NCBI GenBank assembly: GCA_010909165.1 | Contig: MU008224.1 | Coordinates: 1 to 58,266, forward strand | From: Anthoceros angustus | Taxonomy: Eukaryota > Streptophyta > Anthocerotopsida > Anthocerotales > Anthocerotaceae | DNA length: 58,266 nt | Reading direction: 5' to 3' | In this document: one piece after another, positions 1 through 11,245 of the stretch | Layout: each line of letters begins with the position of its first letter | Position numbering within the stretch: position 1 is the first letter of the stretch | Translations under genes and position numbers: made by a program | The notes under the pieces: generated by a model | The model's database searches: none | What the model saw: only the letters and a program-made list of their open reading frames with translations | Told to the model about the DNA's origin: nothing

Positions 1-299
1 CAACTCAAGTTGACAACGGATCTTCATTCATCTTTGAAGGGCGTTAGGCATGTTCGAAGTTGACAAAGAGCATGATTAGCGCGGGACGGTTGGATGATCT
101 TTGGTTACCCTCTTGGTTTGGGGATCACTCTTGGAAGATCTCCAAAGGTTCTCTTGTGTTAGCTCGTGGATCAGTGTGGCACTTTGTACTCACTTGTAAA
201 CATCAAAGATCATGTGATTCGTGAGCAACCAAATGTTTCCTTGTGGCATTGCGGTTAGGACATATGTCTCGAAGGGAATGAAGGTTTTATCTCGTTCGG

Positions 300-1060
300 T
301 TATATCCTCTTAACTTCTCGATCTCTCGATGTGTGAGCCTTTATATGGGAAGCAGACAAAATCATCACATCGAACAAGAGGTAAAGTAGTAAACCTCTTG
401 AGTTGGTTCATGATGTATGTGGACCTATGCCTCTGCATCATTAGGCGGTGCCTCTATTTTGTCACTTTCATAGATGATTTCTCACAAGGTGTGGGTTTAT
501 CCTTTGAGGAAAAAGGATGAAGTTACGGTGTTTGAAATTTGTCACCCTTGTAGAGAATCGGTCAGCCGATTGAAGTGTCTAAGGGATAATGGTGGAAGTA
601 TGTTTCAGCTTTCGGTCATTACGTGATTCCAAGGAATCAAAAGATTTGTATACTCCTCCACAAAATGGTGTGGTGCGGATGAGCAGAACCATTCGAGAGA
701 GGATGTAGTTTGTTGTCAAACTCGGATTGCCTAATGGGTTTTGGGCGAGCGGTGTCTCTGCGTTCATCTTATTAACGATCTCCTAATAAAATTGATGAGC
801 GGGTTCGAGCTATGGCAGAACCATCCTACAAGCATCTGCGAGTGTTTGGGTATGAGGCATCGCCATGTTCCAAAAGAGTTTCGGGACAAGTTGGCACCTA
901 AGTCCAAGAAATGTATTTTTCTTGGCTATGGTGATTCGGTGAGATGGGATACCGTTTGTGGGATCCAGGCTAGAAAGGTTGTTCGTACTAACGACGTGTT
1001 CTTCAATGAGAACAAGATGCACGGAAGCCTACTCCAAGCGTGGAGGTGCGAAGGGTGATC
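300..1060 (+). pseudogene. copia integrase (frame-broken)
   Basis: Broken frames read as a copia integrase. A zinc-binding/pre-integrase tail ends in CLYGKQTKSS-like residues near 330-370. The core includes VTFIDDFS near 455-485, an SDNGG-like stretch near 575-600, and the conserved downstream block VPKEFRDKLAPKSKKCIFLGY around 860-930. The enzyme would join the element's cDNA to host DNA. Several frame changes occur between 520 and 1060, so no functional product is possible. Family assignment is secure from the motif order; exact ends are approximate. Confidence 0.88.
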
Positions 1061-1379
1061 TTCCAAGAAGATGGACATGATCATCATGGCGGTTGATGCA
1101 TAGTAATGTGCGGGGCACATTCCTCCACCGATAGATGAACCAAGAGTCGAACAAGCACCTATAGAGGTGCACACTGGGTCGAGGATTACGACCTCACGGC
1201 GGTATGATCCATCTCTGGATTATGTCATCTTGACAGTTGTGGGGAACCCTCTTCTTACAAAGAGGCTCATCAACAAAGAGAAGTGGGAGAAGGCCATGCG
1301 ATCGAGAAATGAATTGCATAAGAACCAAACTTGGGAGTTGGTTCGGTTGCCTAGGATAAGAAGGCACTCTGCAAATGGG

Positions 1380-2260
1380 TGTACAAGATGAAGGTCATAC
1401 CTTGATGGCAAACCAAAGTACAAGGCACGATTGGTTGCTAAGGGTTTCAAGCAACAACGGCATTGACTTTGATGAGATTTTCTCACCATAGTCAAAATGA
1501 CAACTTTGCGATGTGTTCTTGCTTTGGTTGCGGATGATATGGAACTTGTATGCGGATGGATGTCAAGAGCATTCTTGCATGGTGACCTTCAAGAGGGCGT
1601 CTACATGCGGCAACGGAAGGTTTTGTTGAGAAGGGCAAGAGCATCGGTGTGCGAGGTTGAGGAAGAGCCTTTATGGTTTGAAACGGGCACCAGTGGTATC
1701 ACAAGTTCCACTCATTTATGCTTTCTCAAGGCTACAAGCGTGGCGATGAGGATCATTGCCTCTATCTGAAGCAAGCTAAGGATCAAAGCTTGCTCATTTT
1801 GATCCTCTATGTGGATGATATGCTAATTCTTTGGAGCAGTCTTGATGAGATTTGTTGAAGTCAAAGTTGAATGCTCACTTTGAAATGACGGACTTGGGAG
1901 GCGAGCCATATACTTGGCATGCGTATTCGTCGGAGCAGACATAAGCGTGCTTTATTTGTCTCGAATACATTAACGGGTGCTTCAACGTTTCAACATGGAG
2001 AAGGGAAGCCATTGGGTACTCCATTGCCTCCATATGTGAAACTTTCAAGCGCGGATTGCCCAAGCTACGAGGAGGACAAAGCTGAAATGGAGAAGGTCCC
2101 ATACTCATCGGTAGGGAGTTTGATGTATGCAATGATTGCTACGTCGACATTGCCTTTGCGGTGGGAGTGGTTAGTTTATGTCAAACCACGGCAAGAAGCA
2201 TTGGGAGGCGATAAAAGGAGTTATGAGGTATCTGAATGGTACAAAAGCTTTGTGCATATG
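1380..2260 (+). pseudogene. copia reverse transcriptase (frame-broken)
   Basis: The broken frames contain the copia RT landmarks in order: WVYKMK-like and ARLVAKGFKQ near 1378-1455, AFLHGDLQE near 1570-1595, the catalytic YVDDML at 1808-1825, and SSVGSLMYAM near 2105-2135. It would copy the element RNA into DNA. At least four frameshifts or stops separate these blocks. The RT runs into the RNase H domain, which is cut at 2351. Confidence 0.9.
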
Positions 2261-2346
2261 TTTTGGTAGTGAAGATGCATGTGTGGTTGGGTACGGATCG
2301 ATTATGCGATATGGACAAAAGGAGGTCCACATCAGTTATGTCTTCC

Positions 2347-2351
2347 GCGTG
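2347..2351. repeat. 5-bp target-site duplication GCGTG, left copy
   Basis: GCGTG lies immediately before the first base of the gypsy LTR (TGTGGCGCG at 2352). The same GCGTG follows the last LTR base at 37318. Removing 2352-37318 and one copy rejoins a copia RNase H reading of the type GYVF...ISWRSRL. Five-base duplications are what LTR-element integrases produce. Confidence 0.92.
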
Positions 2352-3431
2352 TGTGGCGCGACTTTCGATAGCCAGCGGCGCGCACAATCCGTGTCGTTGT
2401 AGGAAGAAGTCGTTCCCAAAGGGAATGATAGGCCGTTTACGTTTGGTGATTCCTTAGCGTTCGTCTCAACACACATACTCTAACTACTCTGGCGTTCACC
2501 GTCTAGCCGGTATGGCCAAGCGTTTAAGGACCCGTTCGCGTCCGTATCGTTCACATCCTCCGCATCGATCCTTTCCTCTCTCCCTCACGCTACACTCTTG
2601 TCTTAGAAAAAAGCGCGGGTTCTGTGATCCGGACCTCCTCGTCGTTCGGGCCTCTCGTCCGGGCTCTACGCCCTCCGAGTTCCTCGGCTCACCGTTCGAT
2701 CCGTTCGGTGTCGGACGCGGCTCGGGACGGGTCACGATCACCCTTCCACCACACACCACAGCGTTAAGTCGTCACGGGACCTTGATCAATCTCCCGGGGT
2801 GCCGTGCACCTTTCGGTGACTCGGGACTCACGTTAGCAAGAAGACTGTGCGAGCGGCATCAACACCAAGAAAGATGCTTTACTAGGCTCGGCCCTCTTAT
2901 CTGCGCCCAAGGTGGCGTCTTTATTACACCCCTATTACGGTGATAGCCCATTTCGGTATACCTAATCGGCCTACCATCCTATTTCCCCCTATCTCCTTCG
3001 CCATGTGTGGGAAGGTCACAGGCCCGCCTCGGGAATGGGTGGTCAATCCCCGTCACAGCGGTTGTGGTGCACCCAATCGGATGATCCGGTGGCGGGGCCC
3101 TCTCTCTCCGGAATCACAGCCGGGTTGGGCTCTGGCGGATCGACAAGCCGTTACCACGTCATCCTCCACAGCCTCCACAGGTCCTTGGCCGGTGGGGCCA
3201 CCCGCTCTGCTCCCCTAAGCGTAAGTCGAAGGGGCTCCTCCTTCTTGCCTTGTCCGGTCCTCGAGGTCACTCGACTCACGAACTTGAGTCAGCTTCAGTC
3301 CGGCTGGGTCACCTTGTCTGCAGGGTCCGGACCTCGAGTCGGACTTATTCAGGTCCGGACTTGAGGTCCGGCCTCCCCTAGTCAGGACAAAGTCGGACTC
3401 CTCCACCAGGTTTCCTCCCTCACAGGACTCC

Positions 3432-6400
3432 TCAGTGGCTCTCCTCGAAGTCCTTCGCTGTTCCCGATCGCCGGTGACTCCTTTGGCCCCTCCTTCCATG
3501 GTGAGGTGCGGGGTGCCCTCGATCGCATCCGCTCGTTCTCCTCCATTGCTCCTCTCCGCGCTCCGTCATCTCCAAGCAGGGGCCACTAGGGTCCCTGTCT
3601 TGTCCCGTGGCCTTCATCTCCAGGCCTTCCGGTCCGTCCGTTTCTGAGGTCGAGGCTTCTCGCCTTGGGAGCTCGGCGTGGTAATAGGCAAAGTCACAGA
3701 TCGACTTGTTGAATTGCCTCTTCCACGTGTGCGGGAACCCGATACTCCCTCATAAGTGTTCAGGCGTCTTTGCCCGGCTTGTTGGGCCACCTCTCCTGCC
3801 CGGTTGTGTGGGCCGGTATCGCGAGGCTACAAGGCGGCCTCGGTCACCTCCTGCAGTGCCATTGTTGCTCCACTCTCGGCTCCGTCGTTTCCTCTCCATT
3901 GCCGCTTACCGCCATGGCGCGGCGTTCCCTTCCGCCTTTCTCGGTGGACCGGCTTCTTTTTCGCTTCCGGTGCTCGCGCTCCTCCGTTCATTACGGCCTT
4001 TAGCTCCGCTCCTCTCCAGGCGGTCGGATACCTCCGTCCGCTCGGGACTTCCTCCGGCTCATACATGGCAGCAGCGTCCAACTCCTTGGATAGTCGCGAT
4101 TTTCCTCCGTCTTGAGGCGAGGCTGCTCTGTTTGTGCTCGAGTCGTGGATTCTCTCGTTGAGAATCACTGCTCAAGCGCATCTTGGGTTGTAGCTCCAGT
4201 GTGTCCTTTGTCCTCCATCTGCTGCCGCCTCTCCTCTACTTCCTGTGCTCGGAGATCTCTATCTCCCAGTCTTGGCCTCCATCTCCTCCTTTGGCGCCGC
4301 TCCATGCCTTTGTCACGGGTTAGCCTCGGCTGTGACTCTCTCCACGGTTCGATCACGTCGTAGTGATCCGGTCGCTCTTGCGGCTTGACTCCCGCCCGCC
4401 AGGCCGCCCACTTGGCTGCTCTGGGCCGCCTCCGCCCGGTCCCAGCTCTCTCTTGTGCCGGGCCTCTTCCGCCTCTGCTGCGCTTCCCTCACCGGTCCTC
4501 CGCCCGCTTGGCCTCCAGCTTGCTTGTTCGCCGGTGAAGAACCTTAACCAGTCTGTGAACCGCCGGGCCTCGCGCTCACCCGGCGTTTCCCTTCCTCGAT
4601 CCGGCGAGGACTCCGCCTTTCCTTTGCCCCTGGCGCCTTCACTTGCTCTTGGGTTCCACCATCCTCCTCGGGTGGCCTCCACTTCGGTCTTCTCCATGCC
4701 GAGACCCCAAAGCATTCCGTCCATGGCGGTAGCAGGACTTCGCCGTGTTTCTTCGGCCGCCCAGTGAGGCCCCACAAAGTCCGTAGTGGGGCCGGCATTT
4801 CGATCCGCCAAGGACCTCCTCCATGATCAGGAGTAAGTCGGTGGGTTCTCGGACCTAATCGGGACCCTCGGGTCACAGTGGTGGTCAGGACTCACCCTCT
4901 TTGGCCCTCTTGGCCTCTAACTCCTTTGTGCCCTCTTTCTCACAGGGCTCGGAGGAGGTGAGGGGGTCGGGAGCAAGCTCTTTTGCCCCTTCACATCGGG
5001 GCAGGCTCGGGGTGGTGCTGCCCGGTGACCTCCTGCTCCTTGGGCCACGTCCTTCTGCCCTCCTTACGCCTCTTGACCTCTTGCCACTCAGGTGGCGGGG
5101 GTAAGTCTGCGGCTCGAGGTCTTTGCGTTGGTAAGCGGCACCGTCTTCCGCCTCTTGGCTCCCGTTGAGTTCGTCGGGGCTCGGCGGCCGTCGTGGTTGT
5201 TGGGCTGTCTGCGGTCGGGCCGCCCTCGGCTCCCTCCTGTCTTGGGCTCGGAGGGCACCAAAAGGAGGAAGGGAATCGCCTCCTCCCAAAGGTGGTGAGG
5301 GGTTCGCTCAGGTATGGAGTCAGGAATCCCCGTCGTCCTCCTCCGAGTCGCTTGGTCTTGAAGGGCGACCCCCACCTCAGGCGCCCTTGCACGCTCTACT
5401 TACGGGGCCTCCGGGAGCGCCCGTTCAAGCTCTCCCTCCTTGAGGCTCGAAATGTCCCCATACATGTCGTCGGCCCCGATGGCGAGGCTTCGCTCCTTAG
5501 CTTGCGTGCCTCTGGTGCAGGCGAAGATAATCCTTCCCAGTCGCTCTCTTCCCATTGGGCGCATGCGAGAATACCAGGTTATCACCAAGGTGATCCACCT
5601 TGGTGGCGAGTTCAATGGACAATGATCCGGGCTACCGCCCTTACTCGGATCGGCGGATCGGATATCAACCATCCGTTGGTTGTCGCTGCGTTCGAGCCTC
5701 TCCATGCGCTGTGGCGGCCTATCTTCCCCGCCTTAGGGGCTCGCGCCCCTTCTTCCTCCTTGAGCTCGAAATGTCCCCATACATGAATCGGTATGGGGTC
5801 GCCCCGATGGCGAGGCTTCGCTCCTTAGCTTGCGTGCCTCTGGCAGGCGAAGATAATCCTTCCCAGTCCGCTCTCTCTTCCCATGGGCGCATGCGAGAAT
5901 ACCAGCAGTTATCACCAAGGTGATCCACCTTGGTGGCGAGTTCAATGGACAATGATCCGGGCTACCGCCCTTACTCGGATCGGCGGATCGGATATCAACC
6001 ATCCGTTGGTTGTCCCGTTCGAGCCTCGGCCCCGTGGCGCCCTATCTTCCCCTTCGCCTTAAGGGGCTCGCTGCGCCCCTTCCTCCTTGGGCGGTTGTAG
6101 GCCATCCTCGGGACCTCAAGGTCCATCGCCTCGAGTCCTCCGGAGGTTCTTGGATCGGACCTCCTTGTTGATCGCCTTGACATCTTAACTCCGGACTAGA
6201 GTAGCGTTGTCAAAGGTCGAGACCATTTGGAACACGTCCAGGATGCCACTTCCCACCTTCCTCCGGCCGGAAGTCCGGATAGCGGGTCACAATGTTGCGC
6301 TCCACGGTCCATGGCTCCCAGACTTCGTCGGCTTTTGGGTGCCATTGCTCCTCCTCTTGTTCTGGCTGCGGAGTCCGGCGCGATGTTCCTCCTCCGCGTT

Positions 6401-6804
6401 GTTGCTCCAACCTTGGCGGTGAGCCGCGCTCTAGGCCCAAAAGAGCGCCGAGCGGATTGCGGGCGCAAGGCTATGAGGATTGCGGAGGCTGCGTGAAGCC
6501 TCCCTCCTTCCGCGCTTGTGGAAAGCTGGGCGGCGCGCCTCGCCGTTGTCGTAGCGCGAGTGCATGGCTTACTCGACCCTCGCGCTTACTGCGGCCTTAC
6601 GCGCGCCGCGGGCGTGAATACTGCCTCTGACCTCGGCAGGTTACGGTCACGACCTCGCATGCCCGACCTCCACTCGGGGCCGTCCACGTGGCGCCGCCTC
6701 TCCTCACGCCTCGCTCCTAGGTTACTTTCTGGCGTACTTATCCTATTTTGACACAGGGTGGGTTCGGACTTATCCGTTACTCCGGCGTAGTCGGAGCTTG
6801 CCAT
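3432..6804 (-). pseudogene. coding-like region inside gypsy LTR 1 (unknown protein)
   Basis: On the - strand, from an ATG at 6804 (MASSDYAGVTDKSEP), broken frames continue through the LTR. Recurrent blocks are RYPDFRPEEGGKWHPG (about 6240-6290), ELATKVDHLGDN (about 5900-5940), EGTKELEAKRAKEGE (about 4890-4935), PPEEDGGTQEQVKAP (about 4640-4690), and EVEERRQQMEDK near 4200. The composition is rich in Lys, Glu and Arg and suggests helical or coiled-coil stretches. The same blocks occur in the other two LTRs. I do not recognise the family. Coding sequence inside an LTR is unusual for plant elements. It could be an ancestral captured gene or an extra element gene. Confidence 0.5.
5445..6082 (-). 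repeat. 319-bp tandem duplication inside LTR 1
   Basis: The segment starting GCTCGAAATGTCCCCATACA at 5445 recurs at 5764, an offset of 319 bp. The second copy then reaches the normal downstream LTR sequence. The joint is within a CCTCCTTGAG-like stretch shared by both parents of the junction. The other LTRs have one copy at the equivalent place, so the duplication is local to this LTR. Confidence 0.85.
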
Positions 6805-8387
6805 AGTGGTGCAGGGGTCCGTTGTTCACTCCAGTCGGAGTATACTCGAGCCTCGTCCGGCGCTACCCCAATTTATTCCTCCTTTTGCCTTATTTATCCT
6901 TCAATCCTAAAAAGCGAAACCCTACTTATTTCTTAACTCCCGAAGTGCATAGCCCACATACTCCCTTCTCATCATTGGCGTCTCGCCAACACTAAGCATG
7001 ATACTTCTTCACCGCCACCCGTTCACAGTGGGCAGCTCTCCATCTAGGCATGGCCGGACCCGTTGTCATATACTTGCACCACTTAGTACGGACCCATCCA
7101 TCTCGGTGAAGTTTGCGGAAAATGCATGCGACTATCATAAAGGAGGGCGGTCCCTTCCTTTACATACTCCGATTCGGCGTGATCGTGCCAAATCTTATTG
7201 GTTTTGCACCTGTTGCATCTTCGGTGAGCTTCTTCCTCCTTGGGCGGTTGTAGGCCATCCTCGGGACCTCAAGGTCCATCGCCTCGGTCCGGAGGTTCTT
7301 GGATCGGACCTCCTTGTTGATCGCCGCCGGCATCTTCGGGCAAACTCCGGACTAGAGTAGCGTTGTCAGTCGAGACCATTTGGAACACGTCCGGATGCCA
7401 CTCCCCCAATTCCCACCTTCCTCCGGCCGGGGCCGGTCCGGATAGTCACAATGTTCGCTCCACGGTCCATGGCTCCCAGACTTCGGCTTTTGGGTGCCAT
7501 TGCTTCTCCTCCTCTTGTTCTTTGTACTGGCGAGTCCGGTACGATGTTCCTCCGCGCGTTATTGCTCCAACCAGCGGTGCGCGCTCTAAGGTGGCGCCCA
7601 AAAGATAGCGCGGGCGGATTGCGCAAGGCGCATTATGCGGAGGCTGCCGCGTGACCTCCCTCCTTGCGCTTGTGGAAGTATGGCTGGCGGGCGCCTCTTC
7701 GTTGTCCGTAGCGCGAGTGGTGCATGGCGACCCTACGCTTGGCCTTACCGCGCGCGCCCGGGCGTGAATACCTTATAACGGCCTCGGCAAGGTTACGGTC
7801 ACTCTGCATGCCCGACCTCCACTCGGGGCCGTCACGTGGCGCCGCCTGCTCCTCACGCCTCGCTCCTAGGTTACTTTCCAGGCGTACTTATCCTGTTTTG
7901 ACTGGGTGGGTTCGGACTTATCCGTTACTCGGCGTGGTCGGAGCTTGCCATAGTGTGCAGGTCCGTTGTTCACTCCAGTCGGAGTATACTCCGAGCCTCG
8001 TCCGGCGCTACCCCAATTTATTCCTCCTTTTCCGCCTTATTTATCCTTCAATCCTAAAAAGCGAAACCCTACTTATTTCTTAACTCCCGAGTGCATAGCC
8101 CACATACTCCCTTCTCATCTGTTGGCGTCTCGCCAACACTAAACATACTTCTTCACCGCCACCCGTTCACCCAGTGGGCAGCGACTCTCCATCTAGGCAT
8201 GGCCGGACCCGTTGTCATATACTTGCACCACTTGATGCGGACCCATCCATCTCGGTGAAGTTTGCACGGAAAAAATGCATGCGACTATCATAAAGGAGGC
8301 GGTCCCTTCCTTTACATACTCGATTCGCGATCGGCGATCGTGCCAAATCTTTTGGTTTTACCAAGCTGCATCTTGGTGAGCTTCTTC
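6079..8387 (-). repeat. about 1.15-kb tandem duplication across the LTR/internal junction
   Basis: The sequence from CTTCCTCC at 6079 recurs from CTTCCTCC at 7232 (offset 1153). Each copy contains the terminal 0.9 kb of the LTR, its end (6958 and 8104), the polypurine tract and the first 270 bases of the internal region. Copies differ by many small indels. The junction (CGGTGAGCTTCTTCCTCCTT at 7223-7242) joins internal sequence to LTR sequence at a shared CTTCC. Confidence 0.85.
6959..6974 (-). other. polypurine tract next to gypsy 3' LTR
   Basis: Read on the - strand this is GATGAGAAGGGAGTA immediately before the LTR start TGTGGGC. A purine-rich run there is the plus-strand priming site of an LTR element. 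The same sequence follows the LTR ends at 8104 and 21965. Confidence 0.7.
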
Positions 8388-9180
8388 CCATCCTCGTGTC
8401 TTTGAACAAACCCCAAGAGTCGCTCGGTGGCTTTCCTCCTCTGTCGATCTCCTTCCATCATTACTCGAAAAGTGGGCACTTCAAACTCAGCATTACGGGA
8501 GAGTGTCGTAGGTCAAGTAAGGGTCCGTTGTGTGGTCACCTTCTGCTGTCCGGGCATAGTGCGGATGGCGACTTAGTATCCATCATGGGCGTAGTTCCTG
8601 AGTTTATTCGATCCTGAGATGAGCCCATTTGTCTTCTCTCGACCCATTGGCCTTAGGATTGTAGGGTGCCGTCTTGCGATGATTGATGCGAAATACTCCG
8701 TCATGGCGGCCACCACATCATTAAGGAAATGGGTTCCCCTATCACTTACCAAGCTGCGGACATCCGTGCGGGTTATGATGTTCTCGTCGAATTTGGCCAC
8801 TATTTGCGAGTCCGTTCTTATCGCCCGCCTCTACCCACAGTGCGATGTCCGTTGCCACGGGATGTATCTCCTTTGTGTGTGTCTTGTCGTGGTATAGGTC
8901 CAACAAAGTCAATACCCCACTTTTGAAGGTGCCGGTGCCAATATCGGTACTAGCGGCCCTGTCGTCGGGGTTGGCTTTCGATCCGGTGACAAGCATCACA
9001 CTTCTTCCTAAGCGGTGGGTGTCCCCATACATTGTTGGCCACCGTATCCGCTTCAAAATCTTTTGGTGGTGACTGTCTTGCGTAGTGTCCTCCCCAATCC
9101 TTCGTGCATTCCCTTGGCGCTCCACATCTCTGGGTTGCAAGTACCTTCGTTCTACTCCGTCAGGCCCTAATTTGAACACA
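8215..9180 (-). pseudogene. gypsy integrase, internal region A (frame-broken)
   Basis: From high to low coordinates the - strand shows a zinc-binding region (about 8960-9050, decayed here but reading as KCDAC-type in the sister copy), the catalytic-core blocks SDRGTHFLNDVVAAMTEYFA (about 8680-8740) and EKTNGL (about 8615-8640), and a C-terminal part near 8215-8410. The enzyme would insert the cDNA. Position after RT and RNase H is the Ty3/gypsy order. Frames switch repeatedly, so this copy is dead. Confidence 0.85.
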
Positions 9181-9189
9181 CACCGTTGT

Positions 9190-9790
9190 ACATTACGAAG
9201 GGTCGAGCATAGTGCACGAATGCCTCCCTCCCCGAGTCGATTTTGAGCTCCATTCCCAGTACCGCTCTATTTCTTCGTGGGTCGGACGGCGGCGGACCCT
9301 CCCTTCCACGCTAAGGGTTCTCGTAGCTTGGGGTTCGGTGGGCTCCTCGGTTGTACTTTCTGCGGCAACCAATGTCTCATCCAGGGCATCTTCACGATCT
9401 CTCAACACCTTTCTGTTTTCAATCGTGACGAAATCGCATTTTGGTCTTGCCTCCCTTGTCTTGTTTCCACTTGACGTGAACTCTGCGGCAACAATATCCA
9501 CCTTGCTATCCGTCGGACGGTCCGCCTTATTCACCGGATGCTTGATAAAGTGGTCTACATAGAACACAAACTCCTTTGGGTAGGTAGTGTCGAATTTCTT
9601 GACATATACCATACCCGTGCTTGGCGCTGTAGTTGTGTATTTTCGTTCGCGTGGGTGGTCGTCCGGTAGTATATCGGGATAATCCCGCTTGTCGTCCTTC
9701 GGCTCGACTACTCCGATAGCGGACACGTCTACATACACATGAAATTTCTGCTCGGTCCGGTCCTCTTAGAACCGTTACCAAGGTGTTACG
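9190..9790 (-). pseudogene. gypsy RNase H region, internal region A
   Basis: The - strand reading contains a YVKKFDTTYPKEFVFYVDH block (about 9545-9610), the typical gypsy RNase H stretch where the protein forms the VFYVDH strand. An acidic linker runs towards integrase (about 9190-9480) and is rich in Glu, Arg and Thr. The domain would remove RNA from the RNA/DNA hybrid. A 181-codon frame (9193-9738) is the longest open stretch here. Upstream frames are broken. Confidence 0.75.
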
Positions 9791-9839
9791 TAAATCCGAA
9801 GGCCTCCTCTCGCTCCACGTGACCGGTCCAAACCTCCTC

Positions 9840-10640
9840 CTTCCTTGAGTTACATCAACTTAGCCCTCTTAAAGTCCTTAATAAACCGGTAGTATCCCAC
9901 CATTCCGAAACCTCTCGGCTCCTTTAGGTTCGTTGGTGGAGGCGGATGACCGGACCTTGTCTGGTCCACCTCGATTCAGCGACACGATGTCGACAAGATT
10001 CCCTCCGTCATTCCAAAGTAGCATTTCTCGGTGTAGGCTCAATTGAGTCTCCGGCGCTCAAGCACCTTCTTAGATGCCCAAGGTGTTTGTCCTGCTCCCC
10101 ATGCACACAAAATCATCCGGGAATATCTCCATGAAGTCCCTCGAAGTCACGGAAGGCGTTGGTCACCATACGCATGAGCGACCACAGGCGCTCCGGTCAT
10201 CCCAAAGGCACTTCTCTTGTAGGCAAGCGTACCCCACTCCGTAGTGAAGGTCGTCTTGTCGGTCAAACTCCCTTAGGTGCAATTGGTTATGTGTCCGGAG
10301 TAGCCATCCGGAAGGAGTAAGTAGTCCGTCCGACCACCTTGTCCAAAATATGTCTCTGAATGGCATCGGAAGTGGTCCTTCTCGTTCTTGCGTTGAGCTT
10401 CCTCAATCTTGGCATACCCAATTTGTCTGGTGTTTCTTGGGAACCACCACAATCGTAGCGACCCACTCGGACGATGGGGAAAATGATGTCTGCCTCCGGT
10501 ACTTATCAAGGACCTCCTTCACCTTGATCGAATACTTGGGGTTGAGCTTGTATTGTCCAGTTGATGGCACACGGCTTTCGATCTTATGCTCTCCCACTTC
10601 TTGAATGCCCTTCATGTCCGTGACCTTGAAGGCGAACACC
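9840..10640 (-). pseudogene. gypsy reverse transcriptase, internal region A (frame-broken)
   Basis: The N-terminal RT blocks are clear on the - strand: YKLNPKYSIKVKEVLDKY (about 10500-10555) and IVVVPKK (about 10430-10455), then NQLHLREFDRQ (about 10255-10290). The catalytic F-x-DD-F-type motif appears as EIFPDDF around 10100-10125. The family is Ty3/gypsy. Several frameshifts separate the blocks. The same blocks occur in internal region B at 23680-24450, giving two related but separately damaged copies. Confidence 0.9.
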
Positions 10641-11245
10641 TCATAAAACTCCCCAGGCTTTAGTCCTTCCTTGGTCCGGAGGCATGCCTTTCTTAAACTT
10701 GAGAATTTGCACGGACCTCCACTTCTTCCACGTCGTCCGGGTTCACCGTCTCCGTTCCGTCCCTCGCTGCGTCAAACCCCTCGTCCTCCTCTCGGGATCG
10801 TCCTCTCGCATCCCCATTCTGAAGAGCTCGTCGGAGGTGAATCGTGTTACTCCTTGATGTCGCTTTTCCTTGGTCCGACTCTTGTTGTCTCCCTTGTCTT
10901 TGGTCACCTCCTCTTCACTTCCTTCCTCCGGCCCGTTGTGGCGTTTACTCAAAACAATCAACCACTTCCGCGCCAAAGGCATCCGCGGTAGTCCATCTCC
11001 TCCTCGGACCGGCGGATCTTGGCGAAAGTCGCCTCCTCGGAACTATCTTGTTCGTCGCTGGAGTCCTCCGAGGTATACCCTTGGTAGTGCTCACGGTTTC
11101 TCCACAATAGGTGTCCTTGCTCCGGTGATAGCAATCCCTCCCTTCACCTTAGGGTCCCATCCACCGGCTTGAAGTGAATCTCCTTCCTTCCAAAGTGTAG
11201 CTTTGTGCAGGCCAACCCATGGCCCGCAACACCTCATACCCTAAT

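Larger units (their letters stand above)
1..2351 (+). mobile_element. Ty1/copia retrotransposon, left part (interrupted)
   Basis: The + strand carries the usual copia order: pre-integrase/integrase, reverse transcriptase, then the start of RNase H. The reading frame is broken many times, so the copy is dead. The 5' LTR, gag and protease lie beyond the left edge. At 2352 the element stops inside RNase H and a gypsy LTR begins. The missing RNase H remainder resumes at 37319, with the same five bases GCGTG on both sides. Integrase before RT/RH identifies Ty1/copia rather than Ty3/gypsy. Confidence 0.93.
2352..6958 (-). repeat. gypsy LTR 1 (3' LTR of the complex), about 4.6 kb
   Basis: On the + strand the repeat starts TGTGGCGCG and ends AGCCCACA, so it has TG...CA ends. 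The same sequence recurs at 17665-21965 and, split by a CACTA element, at 27525-37318. It is GC-rich and very long for an LTR. It includes a 319-bp internal tandem duplication (5445-6082). Its low-coordinate end (U5 side) lacks obvious coding sequence. Most of 3200-6800 reads as broken coding sequence on the - strand. Confidence 0.88.

Noticed and set aside
5193-5786. 197-codon + strand frame inside LTR 1
   Set aside because: It is antisense to the LTR-borne coding-like region. The frame is not kept in the other LTRs.
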